Shown here piece after piece: positions 8,484 to 14,122 of a stretch of DNA of 28,358 nt; the stretch's first letter is position 1, and the number at the start of each line of letters is the position of its first letter. The stretch comes from a virus. The translations under genes were made by a program, and so were the position numbers. The notes below the pieces were generated by a model. It ran no database searches and was not told the origin of the DNA. It was given only the letters and a program-made list of their open reading frames with translations. The stretch spans positions 1-28,358 of IMG/VR virus record IMGVR_UViG_3300032229_000114; one strand, 5' to 3'.

Positions 8484-8543
8484 CAGGCTTATACTCCCGT
8501 TCCGCCTGAAATGCTATTTAGGCTTTCGGCCATGTTTTGTCAA
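8484..8543 (-). promoter_or_regulatory. Candidate late promoter upstream of terS, with inverted repeats
   Basis: On the minus strand a perfect TTGACA (8543-8538) is followed after 17 bases by TAAATA (8520-8515), a weak -10 element. The same gap holds CCTAAAT-AGC-ATTTCAGG, an imperfect inverted repeat of ATTTAGG, and a TCAGGC/GCCTGA inverted repeat. The -10 is poor, so an activator may be needed. This is a reading of sequence similarity only. Confidence 0.4.
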
Positions 8544-8552
8544 AGCAGGAGG

Positions 8553-9014
8553 TTATGACCTGTTCTCCCATCGTGCGTAAATTCGCTCCAATGGTCGACG
8601 GACTTCGACGGAATGCGCGTTCATTTTTGTGCCAACCCATCTGGCGACAGCCTCTCCCCGGATAAGCTCTTCAGGCAGTTCACGATGATCCACTTCGGAG
8701 AGCAGTGTTTGAAGTTCTGATTGCAAGTCCTCTGCGCTGGTTCCATTATCCTTGCGCCACACAGTCACCTCCCATGTGTGACCGTGAATGCCATACCCAT
8801 GCCCTTTATGCGCTGCACAAAGAATTGCAGATGCGCCTGTTAGCGTAAGACACTTCTTCACCTTGTCATTCCTATATAGATTAAAGCGGCATATGGCTGA
8901 TTTAACCGTGCTTTTTGGAAGCCCCAGCGCCTCCGCACACTGCGTTCTGCTAAGTCCGCTTTTATATAAGATTTTCAATTCTCCAACCTGTTTTGTGGTC
9001 CACTCCCGTCTCAT
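8553..9014 (-). CDS. HTH domain fused to a QueD/6-pyruvoyl-tetrahydropterin synthase-like domain
   Basis: 153 residues from MRREWTTKQVGELKIL; the ATG overlaps the DpdA-like stop as TAATG. An upstream in-frame ATG would overlap the neighbour by 97 bases and is rejected. Residues 5-47 are a GcrA-like helix-turn-helix (GLSRTQCAEALGLPKSTVK). Residues 55-150 resemble QueD/PTPS: ILCAAH, IHGHTWEV and EVDHREL, with zinc-ligand candidates H69, H77 and H79 and the D109-H110 pair. The Cys normally found between the first and second His is absent (that loop is short), and the C-terminal catalytic Glu position reads Arg (VEVRRP). Canonical QueD makes carboxytetrahydropterin for 7-deazaguanine synthesis. 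This version may do a different step, for example a DpdL-like decarboxylation. Confidence 0.75.
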   Translation of the reverse strand: MRREWTTKQVGELKILYKSGLSRTQCAEALGLPKSTVKSAICRFNLYRNDKVKKCLTLTGASAILCAAHKGHGYGIHGHTWEVTVWRKDNGTSAEDLQSELQTLLSEVDHRELPEELIRGEAVARWVGTKMNAHSVEVRRPLERIYARWENRS

Positions 9015-9691
9015 TATGCCAATTCCAATTGCCGTGGCCGTGCAGTGTATTTCATAGGACATTGAGCAGCATCCCATCGTTCTGCGCGGGATTTTGGCCG
9101 TCCATCGCAATGATGATTTCTGGCGATGTCAGTGCTGTCAACAGACGCAAAAGGCCAACGCTGACGGCTCATCTGCATTCCACGAAGCATATGAATATTG
9201 GGAGTTCTAGAATGGCGTATAGAAATTTGCTCCCAAGCGTCATCCATCCGGGCTTCCCACTTGGCTGTCAGAAGTTGAGCATACTCTCCAGATGATCCGA
9301 TGCAGATGCGCGGCCACTCATCGCATAAGCGAAGCAATCGACTAATCGGTTCATCCATATGCCAGACAGGTGCTCCGCGATCTCCGTGCGGCCATTGGCT
9401 AATCAGGTCATCTTGTGGCGCTGAGCCTGCGTTGATGACATCTGGAATGACCGCCCATGTCGTCGGGCAATCAAGCCAAACATCGCACCAATCATAATAC
9501 TTTGCCCAGTCTGTCGGCTTACCCTGCTTCCAAGCTGTAAACGCTCCGTTGTCGAGCATAACAGACTGGCCGATCTCGTGGCAAAGTTTCACCTGTTGCG
9601 GCGCTGCGTGAGACACACAAAAGTGACGTCCAGATAATTCCAGCATCACTGATGTTGGCGTTATCGGCGTCCCATGATAGTGAATTGTCAC
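9014..9691 (-). CDS. DpdA-like guanine transglycosylase (7-deazaguanine insertion into DNA)
   Basis: 225 residues, GTG start at 9691-9689, with AAGAGG seven bases upstream. The sequence has a tRNA-guanine-transglycosylase-like plan: LDNGAFTAW (46-54) matches the DSGGF base-recognition loop, VIPDV (81-85) follows, GSSGE (132-136) comes next, and SVDSTDIARN (183-192) matches the TGT nucleophile region 'D..PTR.AR', with D185 as candidate nucleophile. The TGT zinc cysteines are not seen. Short proteins of this type in phages are DpdA subfamily members that exchange guanine for a 7-deazaguanine base in DNA, blocking restriction enzymes. The next gene is QueD-like, which strengthens the call. Which DpdA subfamily it belongs to (DpdA2 is my guess) needs a tree. 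Confidence 0.82.
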   Translation of the reverse strand: MTIHYHGTPITPTSVMLELSGRHFCVSHAAPQQVKLCHEIGQSVMLDNGAFTAWKQGKPTDWAKYYDWCDVWLDCPTTWAVIPDVINAGSAPQDDLISQWPHGDRGAPVWHMDEPISRLLRLCDEWPRICIGSSGEYAQLLTAKWEARMDDAWEQISIRHSRTPNIHMLRGMQMSRQRWPFASVDSTDIARNHHCDGRPKSRAERWDAAQCPMKYTARPRQLELA

Positions 9692-9692
9692 G

Positions 9693-9872
9693 TCAATCCC
9701 TCTTCAACTGTCGCATAGACTTAACAAAGCGCCCGGTCTTTGGGTCGCGGTCAACGAGCGTGTCGTACTCGCTCTGCAGTTCCTCAAGCCTGCGCTTCAT
9801 CCCTGCGTTAGCGATGGCATAACTAGTGGCCGCGCCCAGCACGAACCCTCCGATGGCGTAAATCTCAATCAT
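9693..9872 (-). CDS. Small single-span membrane protein
   Basis: 59 residues from MIEIYAIGGFVLGAATSYAI. Residues 3-22 form one transmembrane helix, followed by a charged coiled-coil-like tail (KRRLEELQSEYDTLVDRDPK) and a basic end. The ATG overlaps the upstream stop as ATGA. A longer in-frame reading would overlap two neighbours and is rejected. It ends one base before the DpdA-like start. The function is unknown; membrane anchors of this size in early phage operons may act in superinfection control, but no evidence is visible. Confidence 0.7.
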   Translation of the reverse strand: MIEIYAIGGFVLGAATSYAIANAGMKRRLEELQSEYDTLVDRDPKTGRFVKSMRQLKRD

Positions 9873-9994
9873 ATTACCTTGCTCCCCAATGCCCAGCCAA
9901 CCCGCGCACAGAATGCCAGTGCGGTAGCGAGTGCGCCAAGCGCCAAAGTCGCTATGATTATGTCTATGAATTGCTGCATCTCTCTCCCTTTCAT
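9869..9994 (-). CDS. Small hydrophobic membrane peptide
   Basis: 41 residues (MKGREMQQFIDIIIATLALG, then ALATALAFCARVGWALGSKVI), mostly one transmembrane helix. ATGA overlaps join it to the genes on both sides, which is the main reason for calling it real. The purine-rich AAAGGGAGAG before the internal ATG at 9979 makes a 36-residue start also possible. No family is recognised. Confidence 0.6.
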   Translation of the reverse strand: MKGREMQQFIDIIIATLALGALATALAFCARVGWALGSKVI

Positions 9995-10206
9995 ACAACC
10001 GTGATCTTCACGTCATAGGCCCATGCGACCAGTTCGATCTGCTCTTCCTTAGTCATCGGGCCGTGTAGCTTTTTGGTTTGAAGAATGGCCTTCGCCAGTT
10101 CCCTTGAGCCTTCCACCAGCCTTGCAAAATACTGAGCATCGCTCTCTTTGCTGGGCAGCTTGCTCGACTGAATGCGGGCAGGCAAGCGCGTCATGAAGCC
10201 GTTCAT
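9991..10206 (-). CDS. Small hypothetical protein
   Basis: 71 residues, mixed helix (DAQYFARLVEGSRELAKAIL, then GPMTKEEQIELVAWAYDVKI). No hydrophobic span and no family that I recognise. ATGA overlaps join it to both neighbours in the chain of tiny early genes between the 73-residue protein and the DpdA-like gene. It is probably soluble and made early; the function is unknown. Confidence 0.65.
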   Translation of the reverse strand: MNGFMTRLPARIQSSKLPSKESDAQYFARLVEGSRELAKAILQTKKLHGPMTKEEQIELVAWAYDVKITVV

Positions 10207-10328
10207 CGGGCAATCTCCGCAGGCTTGTAGCTTGAGACGATGATCTTATCGCCCTTCTGCTTGATGGTCCGCTCAATCACGATTGGCTTGATGCCCTTGA
10301 GCGCCAGATAGTCTCTATAGCTAATCAC
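10203..10328 (-). CDS. Small basic hypothetical protein, GTG start
   Basis: 41 residues (MISYRDYLALKGIKPIVIER, then TIKQKGDKIIVSSYKPAEIAR). The GTG start has GAAGGAG eight bases upstream, which decides the start. The GTG overlaps the upstream stop (GTGA) and its own stop overlaps the next ATG (ATGA). It is basic and beta-rich. No family is recognised. Confidence 0.65.
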   Translation of the reverse strand: MISYRDYLALKGIKPIVIERTIKQKGDKIIVSSYKPAEIAR

Positions 10329-10417
10329 AGGCTAAGCTCCTTCACCAAGGCTACCGTGCAGATGAAGCCCATCATGAATGTGAGTGCCATCGTCCAGATC
10401 ATTTCGCTGCGTGTCAT
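10325..10417 (-). CDS. Tiny membrane peptide
   Basis: 30 residues (MTRSEMIWTMALTFMMGFIC, then TVALVKELSL), a single transmembrane helix with short charged ends. GGGAGAG lies six bases before the ATG, and the stop overlaps the next GTG start. This arrangement supports a translated gene despite its size. The function is unknown. Confidence 0.6.
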   Translation of the reverse strand: MTRSEMIWTMALTFMMGFICTVALVKELSL

Positions 10418-10431
10418 TTGATACTCTCCCA

Positions 10432-10653
10432 TCACCAGCCCTCCGGAATGTTGCCGCCATTGGCAGCCTTTGCCGCTTGATATTCCTGCATCTTTGCCTT
10501 GTAATGCTCGAACGTATCATGCTCTGGCGTTCCAACCTCGTAAGGGTTTTCTCCTCCGTGCTGTCCTGCACCGTAACCGCGCCGCATGGCAAGGTCGATG
10601 CTGTCTGGCTTAAAAACCCTGATGTCGCCGGGGTCTCCATATATGCGTGACAT
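10432..10653 (-). CDS. Small hypothetical protein, first gene of a sub-operon
   Basis: 73 residues, hydrophilic, with an N-terminal RIYGDPGDIRVFKPDSID and a helical C-terminal part (FEHYKAKMQEYQAAKAANGG). It follows a candidate promoter and a leader (10651-10670) that is almost identical to the leader of the first rightward gene. AAGGGAG precedes the ATG. It therefore probably opens the sub-operon that ends with the DpdA-like and QueD-like genes. No family is recognised. Confidence 0.7.
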   Translation of the reverse strand: MSRIYGDPGDIRVFKPDSIDLAMRRGYGAGQHGGENPYEVGTPEHDTFEHYKAKMQEYQAAKAANGGNIPEGW

Positions 10654-10670
10654 TTCTAAACTCCCTTCGT
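10651..10670 (-). repeat. Leader repeat copy 1 (ACGAAGGGAGTTTAGAAATG)
   Basis: Twenty bases ending in the ATG of the 73-residue gene. The other copy, at 14156-14175 on the plus strand, differs at two positions and also ends in a start codon. It contains the ribosome-binding site, but the identity extends beyond it. Confidence 0.7.
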
Positions 10671-10683
10671 TTCTATGCAGCCC

Positions 10684-10720
10684 ATCTTACGACCTAAATC
10701 GCACTGGTCAATACCTAAAT
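10684..10720 (-). promoter_or_regulatory. Candidate promoter with two ATTTAGGT direct repeats
   Basis: On the minus strand TTGACC (10711-10706) and TAAGAT (10689-10684) are separated by 16 bases. ATTTAGGT occurs at 10720-10713 and 10699-10692, exactly 21 bases apart (two helical turns), flanking the -35. The -10 region resembles that of the leftward promoter at 14071-14100 (TTTAG-TCGTA shared). It would drive the chain of genes from 10653 to 8553. Confidence 0.5.
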
Positions 10721-10721
10721 G

Positions 10722-10895
10722 CTATTTTTTTTCACCCTCTGTCGATTTTTGCCAAAACTCAATATCCCATTCGCTTTCGAAGTCCCATGCCCGGAAGCGC
10801 CAGTTCTCAGTCTTGACGTTCCTCCGCACTTGCCCATTTCGAAACTTGATGTCGATGAACTCATGCGGAGGCTTTCGCCCAATGTTATACGGCAT
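10722..10895 (-). CDS. Small hypothetical protein, W/E-rich C-terminus
   Basis: 57 residues from MPYNIGRKPPHEFIDIKFRN, ending with WRFRAWDFESEWDIEFWQKS. A longer in-frame reading would overlap the upstream gene heavily and is rejected. It overlaps the upstream gene by 11 bases. The pattern of a short beta strand, a basic stretch and a W..WDFE..WDI.F end recurs in small phage proteins, but I know no function. It ends in a run of Lys codons just before the promoter region. Confidence 0.65.
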   Translation of the reverse strand: MPYNIGRKPPHEFIDIKFRNGQVRRNVKTENWRFRAWDFESEWDIEFWQKSTEGEKK

Positions 10896-11043
10896 TCTTC
10901 CGCCGCAGCTTGTCAATCTTGTCCAGCGTTTCCAGCGTGATGCCATGCCGTGCGGCAATTGCCTGCTTCTGCATTTCAAGCCAAACAAGGTCGCGGTGGA
11001 TCACGTCGACGTGCTTTGCCCGGAGTGGTGTTCCCTGTGCCAT
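10885..11043 (-). CDS. Small helical hypothetical protein
   Basis: 52 residues (MAQGTPLRAKHVDVIHRDLV, WLEMQKQAIAARHGITLETL, then DKIDKLRRKNAV), likely two or three helices. The 'QAIAARHGITLETLDKI' part looks like a possible helix-turn-helix, which would suit a regulator or DNA-binding role, but this is weak. TGATG joins it to the upstream gene. Confidence 0.6.
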   Translation of the reverse strand: MAQGTPLRAKHVDVIHRDLVWLEMQKQAIAARHGITLETLDKIDKLRRKNAV

Positions 11044-11207
11044 CACTTGCTCACCAAGTCGAAGAAGCGGCGACCATTCTCATCTTTGTGAATTATGGCC
11101 TTCACGGTTTTCATGTTTTGGTTAATCCAGTCTACATAGTCGTCAAAGTGTGTCGGTGCAGTGTGGGCGGTGCCACCTGCCGTGCGTGTGATTTTCTTAT
11201 CGGTCAT
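11043..11207 (-). CDS. Small hypothetical protein after the methyltransferase
   Basis: 54 residues from MTDKKITRTAGGTAHTAPTH, ending KAIIHKDENGRRFFDLVSK. The chosen ATG overlaps the end of the methyltransferase gene by 11 bases; an ATG ten codons upstream is less likely because it overlaps more. It is soluble and belongs to no recognised family. The position suggests co-translation with the methyltransferase. Confidence 0.6.
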   Translation of the reverse strand: MTDKKITRTAGGTAHTAPTHFDDYVDWINQNMKTVKAIIHKDENGRRFFDLVSK

Positions 11208-12261
11208 TGATCTGTTCCACTTTCTGAATGCGTTCACCGATCCAGCGCATGACTGGGACGGCCATTGAATTTCCTAAAACCTTATAACGCGGGCCATCTG
11301 GGCAATCACCTTCTAATTTGTTGCGCCAAGGAATGCAGGTGAAATTGTCAGGAAAGCCTTGTAGACGTTCACATTCGATGGGCGTTAAACGGCGCACACA
11401 ATCCGACGAGGCTACATACGCTTTCGTGTCCGGCGCATGATGTGATCCACTCTGCGTGTTTAAGGCAGGGCTGACGACTGGAACAATGTGATCGAAGTCG
11501 CCTTGAACACCTCCCTCACCGGGGCGTCGCGTTCTCAAGGTGCCGACAGTGACAACGTGGCCGCTCTCTGCAGCTTCTGTTCCACGCGGCCCTTTGCTCA
11601 TACCGGCTGTTAATGGGCCAACTATATCTCGATGCCAGCATTCCGCTCCGCCACGCTTTGCAGTGACTGCTGCAGGGCGTCCGGCAACTTCTTCCCTCTC
11701 CTGTCTGCGCGGCGAAGAATGCCCTTGCAGGCTGTGGCGCTCAAAAAGAACCGCTGCGGCACTGGCTGCGTCTCCAAGACATCCGACAACGAACACACGG
11801 CGGCGCCTCTGGGCCACTCCGAAGTATTGAGCGTCAAGCACTCTGTAGGCGAACCCATACCCGAGTTCGACCAAGCCCCCGAGAATGGAACCAAAGTCCC
11901 GTCCTCCGTTTGATGACAAGACGCCGGGGACGTTCTCCCAAACCACCCATCTGGGCCGTGTTCTGTCAGCAAGCCTAAGAAACTCAAGCGCCAAGTTGCC
12001 ACGGTCATCGCCCAAACCTCCTCTGAGGCCAGCGACTGAGAAGGACTGGCAGGGCGTTCCTCCGACAAGAAGGTCAATTGGTCCATATTCATTTTCCTGA
12101 ATTGTTGTGAAGTCGCCATGCAATGGGACATCTGGGTAATGGTGAGATAGGACGGCACGAGGAAATGGCTCAATCTCACTGAAGAAAGCAGGCTCCCAGC
12201 CAAGAGGATGCCAAGCTGCGGTCGCGGCCTCAATGCCGCTGCAAACGCTGCCATACCTCAT
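11197..12261 (-). CDS. dcm: DNA (cytosine-5)-methyltransferase
   Basis: 354 residues with the full motif set of C5-cytosine methyltransferases. Motif I is GSVCSGIEAATAAW (4-17), binding S-adenosylmethionine. Motif IV is GGTPCQSFSVAG with catalytic Cys71. Motif VI is ENV (109-111), motif VIII QRRRR (151-155), motif IX RRLTPIECERLQGFPD, and motif X YKVLGNSMAVPV. The target-recognition region between VIII and IX is of ordinary length, and its target sequence cannot be read. No cognate restriction enzyme lies nearby, so this is probably an orphan, protective enzyme. ATGA couples it to the replication gene upstream. It lies in the same leftward block as the DpdA-like gene. Confidence 0.95.
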   Translation of the reverse strand: MRYGSVCSGIEAATAAWHPLGWEPAFFSEIEPFPRAVLSHHYPDVPLHGDFTTIQENEYGPIDLLVGGTPCQSFSVAGLRGGLGDDRGNLALEFLRLADRTRPRWVVWENVPGVLSSNGGRDFGSILGGLVELGYGFAYRVLDAQYFGVAQRRRRVFVVGCLGDAASAAAVLFERHSLQGHSSPRRQEREEVAGRPAAVTAKRGGAECWHRDIVGPLTAGMSKGPRGTEAAESGHVVTVGTLRTRRPGEGGVQGDFDHIVPVVSPALNTQSGSHHAPDTKAYVASSDCVRRLTPIECERLQGFPDNFTCIPWRNKLEGDCPDGPRYKVLGNSMAVPVMRWIGERIQKVEQINDR

Positions 12262-12929
12262 CGGTCATATGTCCCTTCAAGCAACTTCACAAACGTGCTA
12301 GGCTGCAGCAGGAAGTCGAAGTTTGCCCGCCAGCCCCTGTCGTTGTCTCCGCACAGGAACTTAGATTTGTCGATGGCTGACAGCGCCTTGGACCAATCAC
12401 CTGCGTCTGGATATTCCTTAATCCGTGCTTGCACCTGTCGTCTACGTGCTTCCGTTACCTTTGATACTTTTGGCAGCCCACGGTCAACAGCGAGATCATT
12501 CCAAGCCTCAACAACATCGTTGACGGTCAGGTCATCGTCAGATGACATATCCTTATCTGGTTTACCAACTGGTTTATCAACTGGTATAGGTTCGTCATCC
12601 TGCTCAAATCCATTTGCTAAATTTGACAAATGGAGTTGCTCGTTTGGAGAATACCATTTCGTCCTATCATATGCGGACTTGTTATAATTGCCGCACACAA
12701 TGAGGCCAGCATCTTCCAGCTTCAGCAGGGCCGATCTGATCTGCGCTTTCGTTAGGTATGGAAACAGGTCATCAAAGGCGGTGATGCTGTTATATGTCCA
12801 ATAGCGGCCATCGTAAAAATGCTTGCTATTGGCGGCATTCTTTTGCGTCCACCAGACAATGTTCTGATGGATCACGGCGGCATTCACGCCAACCAATTTT
12901 GCGATGTTTGGATCAAAACTGTGCATCAT
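12258..12929 (-). CDS. Phage replication protein (replisome organiser / O-like)
   Basis: 223 residues. Residues 1-110 resemble the winged-helix domain of phage replisome organisers (VNAAVIHQNIVWWTQKNAAN, DGRYWTYNSITAFDDLFPYL, then TKAQIRSALLKLEDAGLI, NYNKSAYDRTKWYS). After an acidic linker the C-terminus has the FLCGDNDRGWRANFDFLLQP and STFVKLLEG pattern common to phage DnaD-like and O-like replication proteins. These bind the origin and recruit the host helicase. The adjacent upstream gene is a DnaA domain IV-like protein, which makes a replication pair. A tiny leader ORF overlaps its start. Confidence 0.82.
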   Translation of the reverse strand: MMHSFDPNIAKLVGVNAAVIHQNIVWWTQKNAANSKHFYDGRYWTYNSITAFDDLFPYLTKAQIRSALLKLEDAGLIVCGNYNKSAYDRTKWYSPNEQLHLSNLANGFEQDDEPIPVDKPVGKPDKDMSSDDDLTVNDVVEAWNDLAVDRGLPKVSKVTEARRRQVQARIKEYPDAGDWSKALSAIDKSKFLCGDNDRGWRANFDFLLQPSTFVKLLEGTYDR

Positions 12930-12990
12930 CGCCTCCGATAACTTGCAGAGCGCAATACGCAGCGTTAGACAATCTCATTATCATTGCCAT
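12913..12990 (-). CDS. Possible leader peptide of the replication gene
   Basis: 25 codons (MAMIMRLSNAAYCALQVIGG then DDAQF), ATG at 12990-12988 to TGA at 12915-12913. GAGGAG stands three bases before this ATG, the best ribosome-binding site between the two replication genes, whereas the replication gene itself has only GGAGG very close to its ATG. The stop lies 17 bases inside the next gene, allowing re-initiation. An in-frame ATG further up (46 codons) lacks a good site. Translation is not proven. Confidence 0.4.
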   Translation of the reverse strand: MAMIMRLSNAAYCALQVIGGDDAQF

Positions 12991-13061
12991 TTTCTCCTCG
13001 TGGCAGTGTAGGGCGGGGAAGGGAGCGTCAACTCCATCCTCGCCCGCCTTCATAACACATC

Positions 13062-13421
13062 TCAATCGTCGTTTAAAGCGCCATATTCGACCTTGGATGT
13101 GCGCCGCAGACCCAAGTGATGATTGATGGTCGAACGGTCCATCTGCAAGTGCGCGGCGATCCGATCAGGGTTCCAGCGCAGTTCGTGATGCAGCAGCTTG
13201 ATGAAGTCCCTGCGCGCTGCGACAATGTTTTTCACCCGTGACCGTTGAAACATATCCCGCACAGAAACTCCGTGCTTCTGGAAAATGCGCCGCTTGATGT
13301 CGTCCATCTTGTGGCTAGTATATACAGGCACCTGCACTGGGGCTGGCACCGATAAAATCTCCCTACGTGGCGGACGGGGAAGCGGAGTGTCACGCTTCCT
13401 GTTCGTGGTTATTCTAATCAT
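13062..13421 (-). CDS. DnaA domain IV-like DNA-binding protein
   Basis: 119 residues from MIRITTNRKRDTPLPRPPRR. AAGGAAAG upstream of this ATG decides the start; an ATG 11 codons upstream is possible. Residues about 39-103 match the C-terminal DNA-binding domain of DnaA: FQKHGVSVRDMFQRSRVKNI, then VAARRDFIKLLHHE and MDRSTINHHLG in place of the DnaA signature 'RDHTTV.HA'. There is no AAA+ ATPase domain. The protein may bind DnaA-box-like sites at the phage origin, or may compete with or regulate host DnaA. It precedes the replisome-organiser gene. Confidence 0.82.
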   Translation of the reverse strand: MIRITTNRKRDTPLPRPPRREILSVPAPVQVPVYTSHKMDDIKRRIFQKHGVSVRDMFQRSRVKNIVAARRDFIKLLHHELRWNPDRIAAHLQMDRSTINHHLGLRRTSKVEYGALNDD

Positions 13422-13446
13422 TTGTGCTTTCCTTCCGTTTTCTATA

Positions 13447-13857
13447 TTATTCATCTGCGTTGGGTAGCTGACGTGGCCGGGTTGAGCGGAGTACTCCCTT
13501 CCTTACGCTCCCCGGCCTTATCTCCCGCAGATCGTGTGTTGGAAACAGGGCTTTGAACAGAGCCTTGCGGATCGGCCAGTCCCTGCTGTCGACAGCCTTA
13601 GACCCCTTCACATCTTCGACCACTTCCCTGCCGTGCTGCACGTAGCCGAAATCTGCCAGATAACCCAACCGTCTGCCGTTATCGTGCTTGACCTGTATGC
13701 CATTGATAACAAACCAAAACTGCGGCCAGACGATCAGGTCCTCAATCTCACCAGCGGCCAGCATAACGTGCAATTCATCGCACCTCTTGGCTTCTGAAAT
13801 GCTGTCGTGCTTGTGACCGCTGGTGCAATACGCCTTCTTAGCTTTCCACTTTTTCAC
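13447..13857 (-). CDS. DUF1064 nuclease-like protein (PD-(D/E)XK)
   Basis: 136 residues with a GTG start; AGGAG lies eight bases upstream. The sequence has the DUF1064 plan: SISEAKRCDELHVMLAAGEI, LIVWPQFWFVING, YLADFGYVQHGREVVEDVKG and then the LFKALFPTHDLREI end. The conserved YLADF...VVEDVKG holds the D and E-x-K of a PD-(D/E)XK nuclease; E in the first helix completes the site. Members are found in phage replication and recombination regions and are thought to resolve branched DNA. It overlaps the regulator gene upstream by 20 bases and the extended reading of the downstream gene by eight. Confidence 0.85.
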   Translation of the reverse strand: MKKWKAKKAYCTSGHKHDSISEAKRCDELHVMLAAGEIEDLIVWPQFWFVINGIQVKHDNGRRLGYLADFGYVQHGREVVEDVKGSKAVDSRDWPIRKALFKALFPTHDLREIRPGSVRKGVLRSTRPRQLPNADE

Positions 13858-14047
13858 CTGTAAGCTCCTGCAATTTAATCAGATCATCAAGAGCTTTGGT
13901 TGCCCGGTCAAGAGTGTCCAGCCGGGGCGTTACCTTTTTCCAATTGGTGAAAATCGTCGGAGCCAGCTTTGCCTGCGCGGCGATGGCTGACCGTGTGATG
14001 CCGTGAAACGCGGCCTTAGCGAGTAATTCCCTTACCTTGATATGCAC
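13838..14047 (-). CDS. Small HTH regulator (Cro/CI-like position)
   Basis: 69 residues, GTG start at 14047-14045 with AAGGAG six bases upstream. Residues 13-45 (FHGITRSAIAAQAKLAPTIF, then TNWKKVTPRLDTLDRATKAL) form a compact helix-turn-helix of the XRE type, followed by a short helical tail. It is the first gene leftward from the divergent promoter region, the usual place for an autoregulating Cro-like protein. The target may be the inverted repeat at 14098-14122, which covers its own -35 element. No second repressor gene is visible here, so lysogeny cannot be judged. Confidence 0.75.
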   Translation of the reverse strand: MHIKVRELLAKAAFHGITRSAIAAQAKLAPTIFTNWKKVTPRLDTLDRATKALDDLIKLQELTGEKVES

Positions 14048-14070
14048 TTCGTTCTCCTTGTTGGAAGCCC

Positions 14071-14100
14071 CTCATACGATCTAAAAAATTATATTGTCAA
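14071..14100 (-). promoter_or_regulatory. Leftward early promoter candidate
   Basis: On the minus strand TTGACA (14100-14095) and TATGAG (14076-14071) are 18 bases apart, with an AT-rich spacer. The -35 is perfect and the -10 matches four of six. It would start transcription about 15-20 bases before the GTG of the HTH regulator. Confidence 0.6.
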
Positions 14101-14122
14101 CGCAATTTTTCCTATTGCATTG
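14098..14122. promoter_or_regulatory. Candidate operator, inverted repeat
   Basis: CAACGCAAT and ATTGCATTG are inverted arms of nine bases with one mismatch, separated by seven bases. The left arm overlaps the leftward -35 and the right arm overlaps the rightward -35, so one dimeric protein could control both promoters. The HTH protein encoded next to it is the obvious candidate binder; this is inference. Confidence 0.5.

Noticed and set aside
11622-12254. 210-codon open frame on the minus strand in another frame of the methyltransferase gene
   Set aside because: The methyltransferase frame has all conserved motifs; this frame gives no recognisable protein.
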